Assembly: GCA_012932295.1 (NCBI GenBank)
Contig: JAAONU010000016.1
Coordinates: 43,307,241-43,371,240 of the forward strand
From: Cyclina sinensis
Taxonomy: Eukaryota; Mollusca; Bivalvia; Venerida; Veneridae
DNA length: 64,000 nucleotides
Direction: 5' to 3'
Position numbers and translations under genes: made by a program. How positions within the stretch are numbered: position 1 is the first letter of the stretch; each line of letters opens with the position of its first letter. This document shows, piece by piece, positions 36,911-47,805 of this stretch. The notes below the pieces were generated by a model, which was not told where the DNA came from, did not search any database, and worked only from the letters and a program-made list of their open reading frames with translations.

Positions 36911-37363
36911 TACTACCGCTTGCAAAACTAATTAGTGTTTACACTGTTAGGTAAAGAACGAGACTTGTCGGTACACCTGTCAAAAATCAATAAAAGCGCC
37001 ACCCAATGTGTTTCTTTCAAACTCCGCATTTTACCTGTCGAAAGTGTCATTCTAGTGTCATACTGTGTACGAAATGGAAAAGCGGTTAGGAAATACAAAA
37101 AAAATGAGTGAATATTTCCGGTAGCATTGCAGCGACAATTACGACAAAGCATCTTCGGCGCCGCCCAGGCACATTTTTTTGGCTGCGGGTAGATTGCAAG
37201 ACGCAGTTTTATTGGCAGGTATATCTGAGAAAATTGCCTCGCTTTGATTGGATGATCAGTAAAATGAGAGTTTAAGCTACTGAAATAAACATCGCAACGC
37301 CACTTTTTACTGCGTTCTGAATACGTGTAACTCTAATCAGTTTTGCAAGCGGTAGCGGTAGTA
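36911..37363. repeat. Inverted repeats spaced ~400 bp
   Basis: TACTACCGCTTGCAAAACTA at 36911 is the inverse of TTTTGCAAGCGGTAG near 37340, with AATTAG/CTAATC also matching. The right arm has an extra GCGGTA. Possibly a MITE or foldback element. The right arm is copied again in the 354-bp duplication. Confidence 0.55.
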
Positions 37364-38007
37364 TATCCTGGGTTACATATATCTATTTTTAGACTTTGAA
37401 AAAATTGTCTAAATATAACCTTGTGAAATTTCATCAGGTGCCTCTGCTTAATCGGCGTTCTTTGTCTGCATCGGAATTGGGTTATTCTCTTCTGAAATCA
37501 CAATTTGTTATGATAGTAAGTAAAAAAAAACAAACACACATTAGTTCAAACAGCTGAGTTGCTTAAAATTAAGAAGTGTATGGTGCTGTACAAGGTATGA
37601 ATATTCATGCGTATATATAGATGTATATCTAACAATGCGCATGCTCATGGAATCCACTTTTTACTGCGTTCTGAATACGTGTAACTCTAATCAGTTTTGC
37701 AAGCGGTAGCGGTAGTATATCCTGGGTTACATATATCTATTTTTAGACTTTGAAAAAATTGTCTAAATATAACCTTGTGAAATTTCATCAGGTGCCTCTG
37801 CTTAATCGGCGTTCTTTGTCTGCATCGGAATTGGGTTATTCTCTTCTGAAATCACAATTTGTTATGATAGTAAGTAAAAAAAAACAAACACACATTAGTT
37901 CAAACAGCTGAGTTGCTTAAAATTAAGAAGTGTATGGTGCTGTACAAGGTATGAATATTCATGCGTATATATAGATGTATATCTAACAATGCGCATGCTC
38001 ATGGAAT
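37300..38007 (+). repeat. Identical tandem duplication, 2 x 354 bp
   Basis: The segments 37300-37653 and 37654-38007 read the same throughout as far as I can compare by eye, including the poly-A run of nine. This is either a very recent duplication or an assembly artefact. Confidence 0.9.
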
Positions 38008-38398
38008 ATATGTACTATATTCCTACTTTTCAACAGTCACTGCGCTCCGAAACTCGGACAAATGTTTAGTGGTGTACTGAAATGGAACACAACCTCGTCA
38101 CCTCTACGGACTGAAACAAGTTATTGCTTTGATAACGTGCACATCAATCACATCAAACATAGTCATTTTTCAATATTCTTCAAGAAAATAGGCCCCTGAT
38201 GATATATTTGCCGATATTTATGTTAAATCCTTGTACAACTTCTACTTTCGTGTGAGGAGATTTTAAAGCACAGGTAGTCTCGCTGCATACAGGCACAGAC
38301 AGGCTGTCTGTAAGGGATTAATTAAAGCAGGAAGGAAGTCTTCTACCCTTAATGTTGTGACTTGTGAAAATGTGCAACCTTATGTCGTCATGTCCTTT

Positions 38399-38610
38399 TC
38401 GGTGTGGATCAGTGGTCCAGTGGTAGGCCTAACACGCTGGACTGGTAACCGAGTGGTCGCGAGATCGATACTCTATTCCTCAGCTGTCTTTTTGTCTTTC
38501 GGATGACACGTTTAATCGAGGTCTCATATATCTGTTCTATACATTGAGTATGCAAAAGAACCAGAGGTGTCTCTGGAGTGGGATGTTTTCTGGATCTTGC
38601 ACTAGATCTA
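38399..38610 (+). mobile_element. tRNA-derived SINE, same family as 31.1 kb
   Basis: The head has GGTCCAGTGGTAGG (A box) and a B box decayed to GCGAGATCGATAC. The body contains 'gtctttcggatgacacgttt' and 'agaaccagaggtgtctctgg'. It is in the opposite orientation to the 31.1-kb copy. Confidence 0.8.
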
Positions 38611-38904
38611 TCCTTTACGAAATGAAATAACTTATCTCTGCAGGGGCGTCGGACATAAGTGCAAACGGTACAAACGGTAATATAACTTGAAAAAATTATT
38701 TTCGCAGTCAGTTATTGGACACGGTGTATATATAAACTATAGAACAAATAAATATGCATATAACTTATTCTAACTTATTTAGCTCTGAACTGAACATTAC
38801 ATTTTGTCGACAAAAAGTTTTAAGATAGATTTTGTCTCTATGACAATAACAATAATGAATTCAACAAAATGACCAAAGCTCGAATCACAGTTGTATGCAT
38901 GATT

Positions 38905-38965
38905 TTGATTGATTGACTGACTGACTGACTGACTGACTGGCCGATTGCCTTACTGACTGACCTAT
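38905..38965. repeat. (GACT)n microsatellite
   Basis: Imperfect TTGA then GACT repeats directly left of the LTR element. Confidence 0.85.
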
Positions 38966-38973
38966 CAACTATA

Positions 38974-39696
38974 TGTAGAGGGTGTGTTGATAACAACCAA
39001 CTATATCCAGAGTTCGATATGTATTTTATTCAGACGAACAATATGTAAGAACCTACAAATACATATGACAGCAATAAACATATGAACATATTCTAAAATC
39101 ATAAAACATTATTTCAGCATTTCAATAATTCAATTCATTCAGTAAATACAACTTCATGAAAAGTAAATTCAAAGCAAAAATATAAAATCTTACCAGGTAC
39201 ATATAATAAGCTGATCTTCTTATAGAAATACGAAGAGTTGTCTAAATGACTTTTATGTAGTAAGTTCTGAATTATACAGAACTTCAATAACAGAATAAAC
39301 TAGTGAAGTTGTTCTGTAAAGACCTGACTTGATAGCAAAAAGTAAATTCCTTCAAGTGCCCTCACTATTTTCTAAAAATATATATCTTCATGATGATAAG
39401 AATATGATATCATTCTTTCATCCAATCAAATTATTCGCAATAAACACAACAAGACAACAATTGGACAATACTGAGCAACACTGAACAAAACAAGAGACAG
39501 TTCACTAAACATGTTGACCTTAAAAATATAAACAAGACAATACCCATAATACTCTGAAAGTGAATGGAAATGAAATCATGTGACCATGAACAGTTATGAA
39601 TGAACATGTGTATATTCACTACAGTGTTTACAGTTTTTACTATACACAGTAGCTTATATAAACAAAGTATATCATGAAAAATTGGCCTTATCTACA
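38974..39696 (-). repeat. 3' LTR
   Basis: 723 bp, TGTAGA...TCTACA, about 95% or more like the LTR at 47089 by eye, with a few small indels. Bases just outside do not form a target duplication with the far side of either copy. Confidence 0.9.
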
Positions 39697-39707
39697 TACT
39701 CCCCCAC
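39697..39707 (-). other. Polypurine tract
   Basis: GTGGGGGAGTA on the minus strand directly before the 3' LTR, the expected plus-strand primer. The same tract adjoins the LTR at 47805. Confidence 0.8.
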
Positions 39708-40058
39708 AAGATGTAAATGGGCCGACATTTCAAAGAATCTAATAAAGAAATAGGTAATGAATTACTTAAGTTAAAAACTATTGAGAAATAAATCCTCAAC
39801 AAAAAAAAACAACAAACTTTCCTACATATGACAGCTTTTCTGATTATATATATATATAAAAAATTAGAATTTGCTTTGAAGTACTGATAAACAACTACTT
39901 GAAACATAAAACTAAAGTAAATGATGAATGAATATATTACATCACTATTTCAAAACCTACAACGGTAAAAGTGAATTTATTTATCATTTATTCCTTATAA
40001 CAGGAGAAATGCAATTAAATTCTGAATTTGAGCAGGAAAACAAATCGATTGAAACACT

Positions 40059-43000
40059 TCACAATTGTTCAATTTTAGATACTAGGACTTGAGCCAAAGG
40101 TGTGGCTTGAGATGGACTCAAACTTAACGCACCTGGATATGATGGGGTATTGTTTGGTGAAATTATAGGTAAATCTGGAGCAACAACGGAAGAAGTTGGA
40201 GTACTTTGGAAAGAAACAGGATTGGTAGGTCGATTGGTTGGAGTGCTACTTCCAACAGGCTTCAGACTTTGGTTAGAACTTCTTCTCTGAGGAATAATAT
40301 AAATTCCTGGATATGAACTAGACTCAGAGGAGCTAGTGTCACCATCATACTCTCGATCGTGTACTACAGTTGGTCTAGGTCTGAGCTTGCGGACAGTTTT
40401 AGACTGTTGAGAGTCTTCAGGCTCGGGAATAGATATGAAAGGTAGTAGAAGGTTTCGGTGTAGAGTCCTTACAGGTCCTTTGCGTGTTTCCAACTGAACC
40501 TTATACACTGGCTGGCCCTCGTACGGAATTTCTGTATCAATATATGGGTCCTTTCCCACTTGCCAGCCAGCTTCTGCCGTCCTTGAAGATTAACCTTTCG
40601 GACAAGAACAATGTCACCTACAGAGATCTTGTTTTGTCGTACTTGTTGGTCGTATTGTCTCTTGTTTTGGTCAGCTCTCTTCCTGGCAACTTCACCTGCT
40701 ACTCTATATGCGTATCTTAGGCGTTCCTGAAGCCGAGATACATAAGAAACATGGCTTGCACCAGACTCATTCCCAGGTGCTGTGCCTAAGTATGCGTCTA
40801 CAGAGAGGCGTGGGTGCCAACCAAACATAAGGAAATGGGGAGAATACCCAGTAGAAGAATTTTTGGTGGCGTTGTATGCCTGGCAGAAAGAGGAGACATA
40901 ATCAGCCCAACTGGCCTTGTGATCATCTGCTAAGGTGCGAAGCATACGAATAAGTGTTCGGTTAAAACGCTCGGCAGAAGGATTACCCATAGGGCGAAAT
41001 GGCGTGGTCCTGGTCTTCCTTACATTAGCAATTTTACAAAGTTCCTTTATGACCTTGCTTTCAAACTTACGGCCCTGGTCTTAATGAAGCTGTTCAGAAA
41101 AGGAATAGTGTATAATGAAGTGCTCATACAGGGCTCGTGCTGTAGTAATTGCCTTCTGATTTCGACAGGGAATAGCTTTGGCATATCGAGTGAAATGATC
41201 AGTTACGACCAGAACATCTTCATACCCACCCTTTGACTTTTCTAATTTGAGAAAATCCATGCAAACGAGCTGCATGGGTCTCGAAGTCTGTATGGGCATG
41301 AGCTCTACTGCAGGTCTCTGTTGGGTTTTCCCGCAGACACAAGACTTGCATAAGGACACACGTGTTTTGAAATCTGCTTCCATTCCTGACTAGTAAAAGC
41401 GTTGGCGAGCAAGCCATGATTTATCAAAAGCGAGTGATTTGTCATGACCTGGGTGACCAACCTCATCATGGACACCTTTGAAAGCTATGGTGCGATGAGA
41501 AGCAGGAATAACAAGCTGTCTATCCGGTTCACAATCTACTGTTGCAGTACGGTAGAGAACTCTGTTCTCTATAGTTAACCGTGTTTGGTCTCTGAGTAGG
41601 GATTTGACTTCTCTTGGCAGTTCCTCCCCTCTGCAGTGAGTACCGTACTGCAAAACTTTGAAGATCTTGGAAATGTTAGGGTCTCTAGACTGCTCTAAAG
41701 CCCAATTGACAACAGCCGGCCTGTGAAACAGGTTTTTTTCCTTAAACTGTGGGGCTTCGGAACCATATAAACATCCTGCTGACGAAGAAGAAACGAGAGC
41801 ACCAAGACACAGAGCTTTTACAGTTTCAGCAAACTGCTGAGGTTTACGGCTCAAACTATTACAATCACCATTTAATCGACCTGACTTGTAGACTAAGTCA
41901 AAATCAAATGCTGACAATGCAGCAACCCATCTATGTCCAGTAGCATCCAGCTTCGCTGTGGACATTACATACGTCAGAGGGTTGTTGTCAGTCATGACTG
42001 TAAACTTGTTGCCATACAAGTAGTCATGGTATTTGTCAGTCACAGCCCATTTAAGCGCGAGGAATTCTAGCTTATGAGCTGGATAATTGCGTTTGCTTGG
42101 CCTTAACCAACGACTTGCATAAGCAATAACCCTTTGAGTGGCATCTTCCTGTTCTTGTAGTAAGACTGCGCCAAGGCCTGTGGAACAAGCATCAACATGA
42201 ACAATAAAAAGCTTGGAAAAGTCAGCAAAAGCTAGGCAGGGGGTGAAGAAAGTCTCTCTTTCAAAATGTCAAATGCTGATTGCTGCTTAATACCCCATGA
42301 CCAAGGAACTGGTGACTTTTTCTTCTTTGACTTGGGCTTTTTCTTTGAATTATTATTGTCATGGCCATCCAGTAACTGATTCAAAGGTTGGGCAATTTTT
42401 GAGTAGTCCTTAATGAATCTACGATAGAATCCTGCTGTACCTAGAAAAGAACGAAGTTGATAAACATTAATAGGGACTGGCCAATTTATAATGGCACTCA
42501 CCTTTGCAGGGTCAGTTGCAATTCCTTGTTCTGAAATAACATGACCAAGATAAGTTACAAATGTTTTAAAAAATCACATTTGGAGCCTTTAAGTTTTAAG
42601 CCATGCTCAGCAAGTCGCCGAAAAACATTCTCTAACCTAACAAGGTGATCTTCAAATGTTTCAGAATAAACCAAAATGTCATCAATAAAAACTAAACATT
42701 CTCTGAGTAAAAGATCTCCTTAGGACTTTTCCATGACACGTTGAAAAGTTGCGCCTGAATTAACAAGACCAAATGGCATACGTTCACATTGATAAAATCC
42801 AAGATTTCCTTCAGAAAAACCAGTAAACTGCTTGGAATCTTCGTCCATTTCAATGTTCCAATAACCAGAGCGAAGGTCAAGTTTAGAATAGAACTTGGAA
42901 CCTACAAGAAGATCTACTTGGTCATCAAGCCTAGGTAACTGATAAGCATCTTTCTTTGTTCTAGAATTCAGCATCCGGAAATCAAGACAAAATCTAAGTG

Positions 43001-44069
43001 AGTCATCCTTTTTACGAACCAAAACTACATTAGAAGAAAAAGGGCTGTCACTCTCTTTGATAGCACCACATTCAAGCATCTCTTTGAGATGTTGCCTAAC
43101 TTCTTCGTACATGCCAGGTGGTATCTTGCGATATGGCTGTTTGAATGGGCTGTCATCATTCAAAACAATTTTGTGGCGTACTAGGTTACAACACCCTATG
43201 TCAGTTGGCCCTTTGGAAAATACATGACTCCATTTTCCAATAACTTGTTGGACCCGTAACAATTGATCTGCAGAAAGAAAATTCTGATCAATTTTGATTC
43301 CAAGCTCATCAAATAAGCTATCTGAAGAATTTTTCAAGGGTGAAGAACAAGAAGTGGCAAGATTGTCATTGACCTTGACATCATTGACAACACATAATTC
43401 TTACCTTAGTTTAATGGTTATTGTCTCTGCCGACATATTGTAAAGACGTACCGGTATTTTTGCATACCTACTAGACTGGGGGACCTGAACGACATGAGGT
43501 CTAACTAAAAGAGAATACTTATAGTCCAAATTCTCTGTTATTACCTTCTGTACACTATGGTCAAGATCTCTGGCAATACCATTAACAGTGACACATTCAT
43601 AAGGACCAATCTGCACTGAATGATCATTTGTTGATCTGACATGAACTGGTTTATTTATAAGGGAACTAAAAGCCATTTCCCATGCATTGGGGATAAAACC
43701 AGTTTCTAAATTAGAAGCAGCAGACTTGCAGAACCTGATTACATTGGTGCCTAGATTCACCGGACAGGTATTAGAAGTCTGAGTGTCTGGTGCTAACAGA
43801 ACTGGAACTGGCAATTCAATATTAAAATCAGGACTTGCAATAGAAACTTCTATGTAACCAAGAATGTTTAAAACATTACCATTGGCAACGAACACATTTA
43901 AGTCAATGCCAAAATCTGAAATGTTCAGCAGTGCTGGTTTGTTTGGTAAAGACTGATAAAATGAGTTTGAGACAGTGGAAACCATAGACCCTGTATCAAT
44001 AAGACAAGAAGATTGTACATGGTGAAAAATAACAGGAGCTATGTTAGCATCTCCAACAATTCGCTTCAA
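40059..44069 (-). pseudogene. Retrotransposon pol (protease-RT-RNase H-integrase), disabled
   Basis: Protease: LIDTGS near 43980 (44069-43401). RT: 43337-42500, with LPRLDDQ, the YxDD-type motif as FIDD near 42680 and FYRRFIKDYS. RNase H: HVDA, KLEFLALKW, MTDNNPL (42200-41800). Integrase: zinc-finger HxxxH...CxxC region 41480-41330, then catalytic D (CMDF), D (DQG) and E (SAERFN) between 41290 and 40970, and a GPY/F-like C-terminal module with GKWE. Downstream is a Pro/Ser/Thr-rich tail to 40059. Breaks include frameshifts near 42560, 42240 and 40545 and stops at about 41389 and 41085. At the last three sites the copy at 48-50 kb, where present, keeps the open reading. Gag and pol overlap near 44125 in different frames, consistent with programmed frameshifting. 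Confidence 0.9.
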
Positions 44070-44125
44070 ACTGTCATGTTGGCCTTTATCAAATCCTGCC
44101 TCTGTGCGGCCATCAGCAGAGGTGG

Positions 44126-45033
44126 CTAAAAGTTTGGGTGAACAGAATTAGATTTTCTGCTGTTGCGGTTGTCATTGGGATACTTTTTCTGACCTCTGTT
44201 GCCTGACCTCTGTGGGTTATGTCGACCTTGGAAATGTTTAACAGGTTGTGAAGGGGTCAAAGGTTGCATAAGAGATGGTGGTGGTTGGTTAAACAAAGGT
44301 GGTGGGGGTGGTGGTGGTGGGGATCTATTATACAGAGACAAAGAATCAAGGCGCTCAAGAATAGTATTGAGCTTCTTATCACAATTGGATTGGATAGTGC
44401 TTATTTTTGAGTTCATTCTCCTCTCCAAATCTGTTAACTTGCCCTGAAAATTTAAATCTGAGGTCTGTAAATTAACCTGGGCCATAGCTTTGGGGTTATT
44501 TAAAGACAGTTCTTTCTCAGCGGATCTGATATTTACAAGAAAATGATCATAGTCAACAGCTGTATCCAACTTATGACGGGTGTATGACTTCAAATTATCT
44601 GATCGTAAGCCTGACCAGAAGCGTTCACAAAGTTGAACTCGAGTTTCTTGAAAATGGAATTAATAGTGACAGAGTCACCTAAAGATACGACAAGTCGTCT
44701 GGCTGTTCCTCTAAGAGATGTTCTTATAGCCTGTAAAATCAGTGGGCTAGAAAGGGTTCATCACCAGAGAAATGTAGGATCTTAGGTGGCTTGGGAGCAA
44801 CAGCAAGAGAGCTAGGGGAAGAAAAATGACCTAGGGAAGGCTGTGCCTGCAATAAAGGGTTGCTAAGGGGGGGGGGGTACCTTGGGTTTTGCACCTCCAT
44901 GTTCAGCATCAGATATTATAGCAGTAAATTTGTACTTTGAGGAGAGTATCTTAAGCATTTCTTCCTCTGTAAGTGAAGTCTTACTAACCTCACTTGTAGC
45001 ACCATTAGTTTCCTCCTCTGCATTGGTTGCCAT
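44126..45033 (-). pseudogene. Retrotransposon gag, disabled
   Basis: Starts at ATG 45033 (MATNAEEET). An 11-C run at 44868-44878 puts the frame into a stop, and a deletion plus frame changes follow in the capsid part near 44740 (LRGTARRLVVSLGDS remains). The last part, 44593-44126, is open, with a coiled-coil-like stretch, a poly-Pro run and a basic tail. I see no CCHC knuckle. Confidence 0.75.
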
Positions 45034-47067
45034 GTTTAAATATAATCAGGATAACTTACCAATCAAGGGTCAGCTCAGTTGCAACAGTAAATAATGAACA
45101 ATAAATGTAAATACAAGATATAAAAGAATGAAAATATGATAAGTGCTACAAAAATGCAAGTAATTCTACTTCACTATGAAATAATAGTAGTAATAATACA
45201 AGTGATTTATTCCACTCAACTTTAAATAGGACAGAATTTATTCAAAACACTGACTAGGTATAACCTAATATTAAACTGTAGTCCAGGCTAACTGTACAAA
45301 GTTGACCTGTCAATACAAACACAGTGCAAAAAGCATGGAATCTATAAATCCCTTGTTTATTTTTTTACACTTGATTTACACCTGAAAGTAATACTTGACT
45401 GATAACTAGGGCAGTTTACTACAACCCATTTGTTTTTATACTGAACAGCTTTACTGAAGTGTGTATTTAAACAGCAGCACCCAAAATTATCAATAAAGCC
45501 AAAAACACCTGTAATATATTTGTACTAAACAGAATTTCTCACTCCTTGAACAATATATGCTAAGAATGATAAACTAAGTGAAATGTCAACCAAAGCAAAT
45601 TATAATATCAGTAAATGTTTTATCATTTCCAAATAGAACTAACACATCTATAACGCATATATTATGTACTGAAAAGAAATAGATAAACTCGTGTCACTGA
45701 AATTATGTGTGGAATTCAACAAAATATCAAATCTGCAGATTTATGAAAAACAATACAAAATTACATGTATCTATAACACCTGTAATAATTACTGAACCTC
45801 TGAATACTTGTCTTACACACTAATGAATTTGCAGAAAGAAAATTAAAAAATTGTTATACTGAAAAGAGATGATATAATTATGCAGACCAAGAAACTAAAG
45901 TAACACAATAATACTGTAATTTTTTCATATCACACAGAACAATCACAAAATCTCTCTTGTAAGTATACAGTATATATTTAATATGAATTCAATATGTTAT
46001 GTTCTCCACAATTTTAAAATAAATGTCAACGTTTTCAATTTTCACAAAGTAAACACCAAGAAAGAGAGAAAAAAAATGTCTAAATGTATGTCAATAATTT
46101 ATCTATCAACCAGAAAATAAGTGAATATTCAAATTATCTTTGGTAATTTATACTTGAAAGATAAGAACACTAACTCTCAAAGATAAAATTACTTAAATGT
46201 ACTTTAGAGATCTTCACAACTGCTTAAAAAATAATCATGTGTCAACATGTTTTGAAAACAAAACGAAACTAGAACTATCGCTGAATGCGATTCATACCCC
46301 CCACCAATGTCCTTGACAGAAGACGACATGGAAAGGTGGTTAAGGGAATAACTTTAGTGGCACAAATACATATACATAAAAAGAAATTATCTCTGGTGAA
46401 AAAAACAAACAAATTTTACAGGTAATAGTTTAAATATATATTGTCAAATCATGTTCGAACAGTTACAAATAACCTTTCATTTTCCCAATGTACTAAAACA
46501 AACAAAAGCATTGAAGTAAAGAAAATAGCATAATTAGGTCAAAATGTAATTAAGAGTGGAAAAACTTTGCATACTGAGCTTTCTTGTTCTAGTTTTAAAA
46601 TTTCAGAACATTTTCTAAGTCAATTTTTGACCTTCAAGTGTGACCTTGATCTTAAGCTGGCACAAGGGTAAGATGGGTTCTGCACATTGCCCAGTTGGGA
46701 TGAACATTTGAGTCAAGTTTGAAGAAAATCCTTCCATTAGTGTAGAATTTATAGAGCGGACACGACATATTGTCTAGTATTTATTGTAAGTAAATTAAAA
46801 GACTTAAAAGGGGCATAACTTTGTCAAAATGCAATACAGAGTTATGAAACTTGACCTGCATAGCTTACTTGTGATACCTCATATATCTTTTAAGTTTTAA
46901 GCAAATACCTGTGCTAGTTTCAGAAATATTCAAGTACATGTTAAAATTTAAGAACATTTTCTAAGTCAATTTTGACCTTCAAGTGTTTGCTGCCTGAAAT
47001 CACCTCTGGTACAGGTGATCTGTCCCTCACTGGAGAATCAGCTGGCACCTGGTTCAGTTTCGTCTAT
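45034..47067. other. Retrotransposon leader with an inserted repeat
   Basis: Unusually long untranslated leader between primer-binding site and gag. From 46266 (AAACTAGAACTATCGCTG) to about 46790 it contains a copy of the short element seen at 971 and 18516, ending near 'agagcggacacgacata', which would account for part of the length. The rest is AT-rich and without frames. Confidence 0.6.
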
Positions 47068-47085
47068 TCCTTTGTCGGGGAGCCA
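47068..47085 (-). other. Primer-binding site
   Basis: TGGCTCCCCGACAAAGG on the minus strand, three bases after the 5' LTR end. It starts with TGG, the complement of a tRNA CCA end. The priming tRNA would end in GTCGGGGAGCCA; I do not assign it. Confidence 0.75.
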
Positions 47086-47088
47086 TTT

Positions 47089-47805
47089 TGTAGAGGGTGT
47101 GTTGATAACAACCAACTCTATCCAGAGTTCGATATGTATTTTATACAGACGAACAATATGTAAGAACCTACAAATAAATATGACAACAATAAACATATGA
47201 ACATATTCTAAAATCATAAAACATTATTTCAGCATTTCAATAATTCAATTCATTAAGTCAATACATGAAAAGTAAATTCAAAGCAAAAATATAAAATCTT
47301 ACCAGGTACATATAATAAGCTGATCTTCTTATAGAAATACGAAGAGATGTCTAAATGACTTTTATGTAGTAAGTTCTGAATTATACAGAACTTCAATAAC
47401 AGAATGAACTAGTGAAGTTGTTCTGTAAAGAACTGACTTGATAGCAAAAAGTAAATTCCTTCAAGTGCCCTCACTATTTTCTAAAAATATATATCTTCAT
47501 GATGATAAGAATATGATATCATTCTTTCATCCAATCAAATTATTCGCAATAAACACAACAAGACAACAATTGGACAATACTGAGCAACACTGGACAAAAC
47601 AAGAGACAGTTCACTAAACATGTTTACCTTAAAAATATAAACAAGACAATACCCATAATACTCTGAAAGTGAATGGAAATGAAGTCATGTGACCATGAAC
47701 AGTTATGAATGAACATGTGTATATTCACTACAGTGTTTACAGTTTTTACTATACACAGTAGCTTATATAAACAAAGTATATCATGAAAAATTGGCCTTAT
47801 CTACA
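47089..47805 (-). repeat. LTR shared by two tandem copies
   Basis: It is followed on the left by the primer-binding site (as a 5' LTR) and on the right by the polypurine tract (as a 3' LTR). It therefore serves as the boundary of both the full-length and the deleted copy. Confidence 0.9.

Larger units (their letters stand above)
38974..47805 (-). mobile_element. Full-length, disabled Ty3/gypsy LTR retrotransposon
   Basis: LTRs lie at 38974-39696 and 47089-47805; both begin TGTAGA and end TCTACA. In minus-strand order it has 5' LTR, primer-binding site, a leader of about 2 kb, gag, protease, reverse transcriptase, RNase H, integrase, a Pro/Ser-rich tail, polypurine tract and 3' LTR. Integrase after RNase H places it in Ty3/gypsy. 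Stops and frameshifts interrupt gag and pol, so it cannot encode its own proteins. The right LTR also borders a second, deleted copy. Confidence 0.92.
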
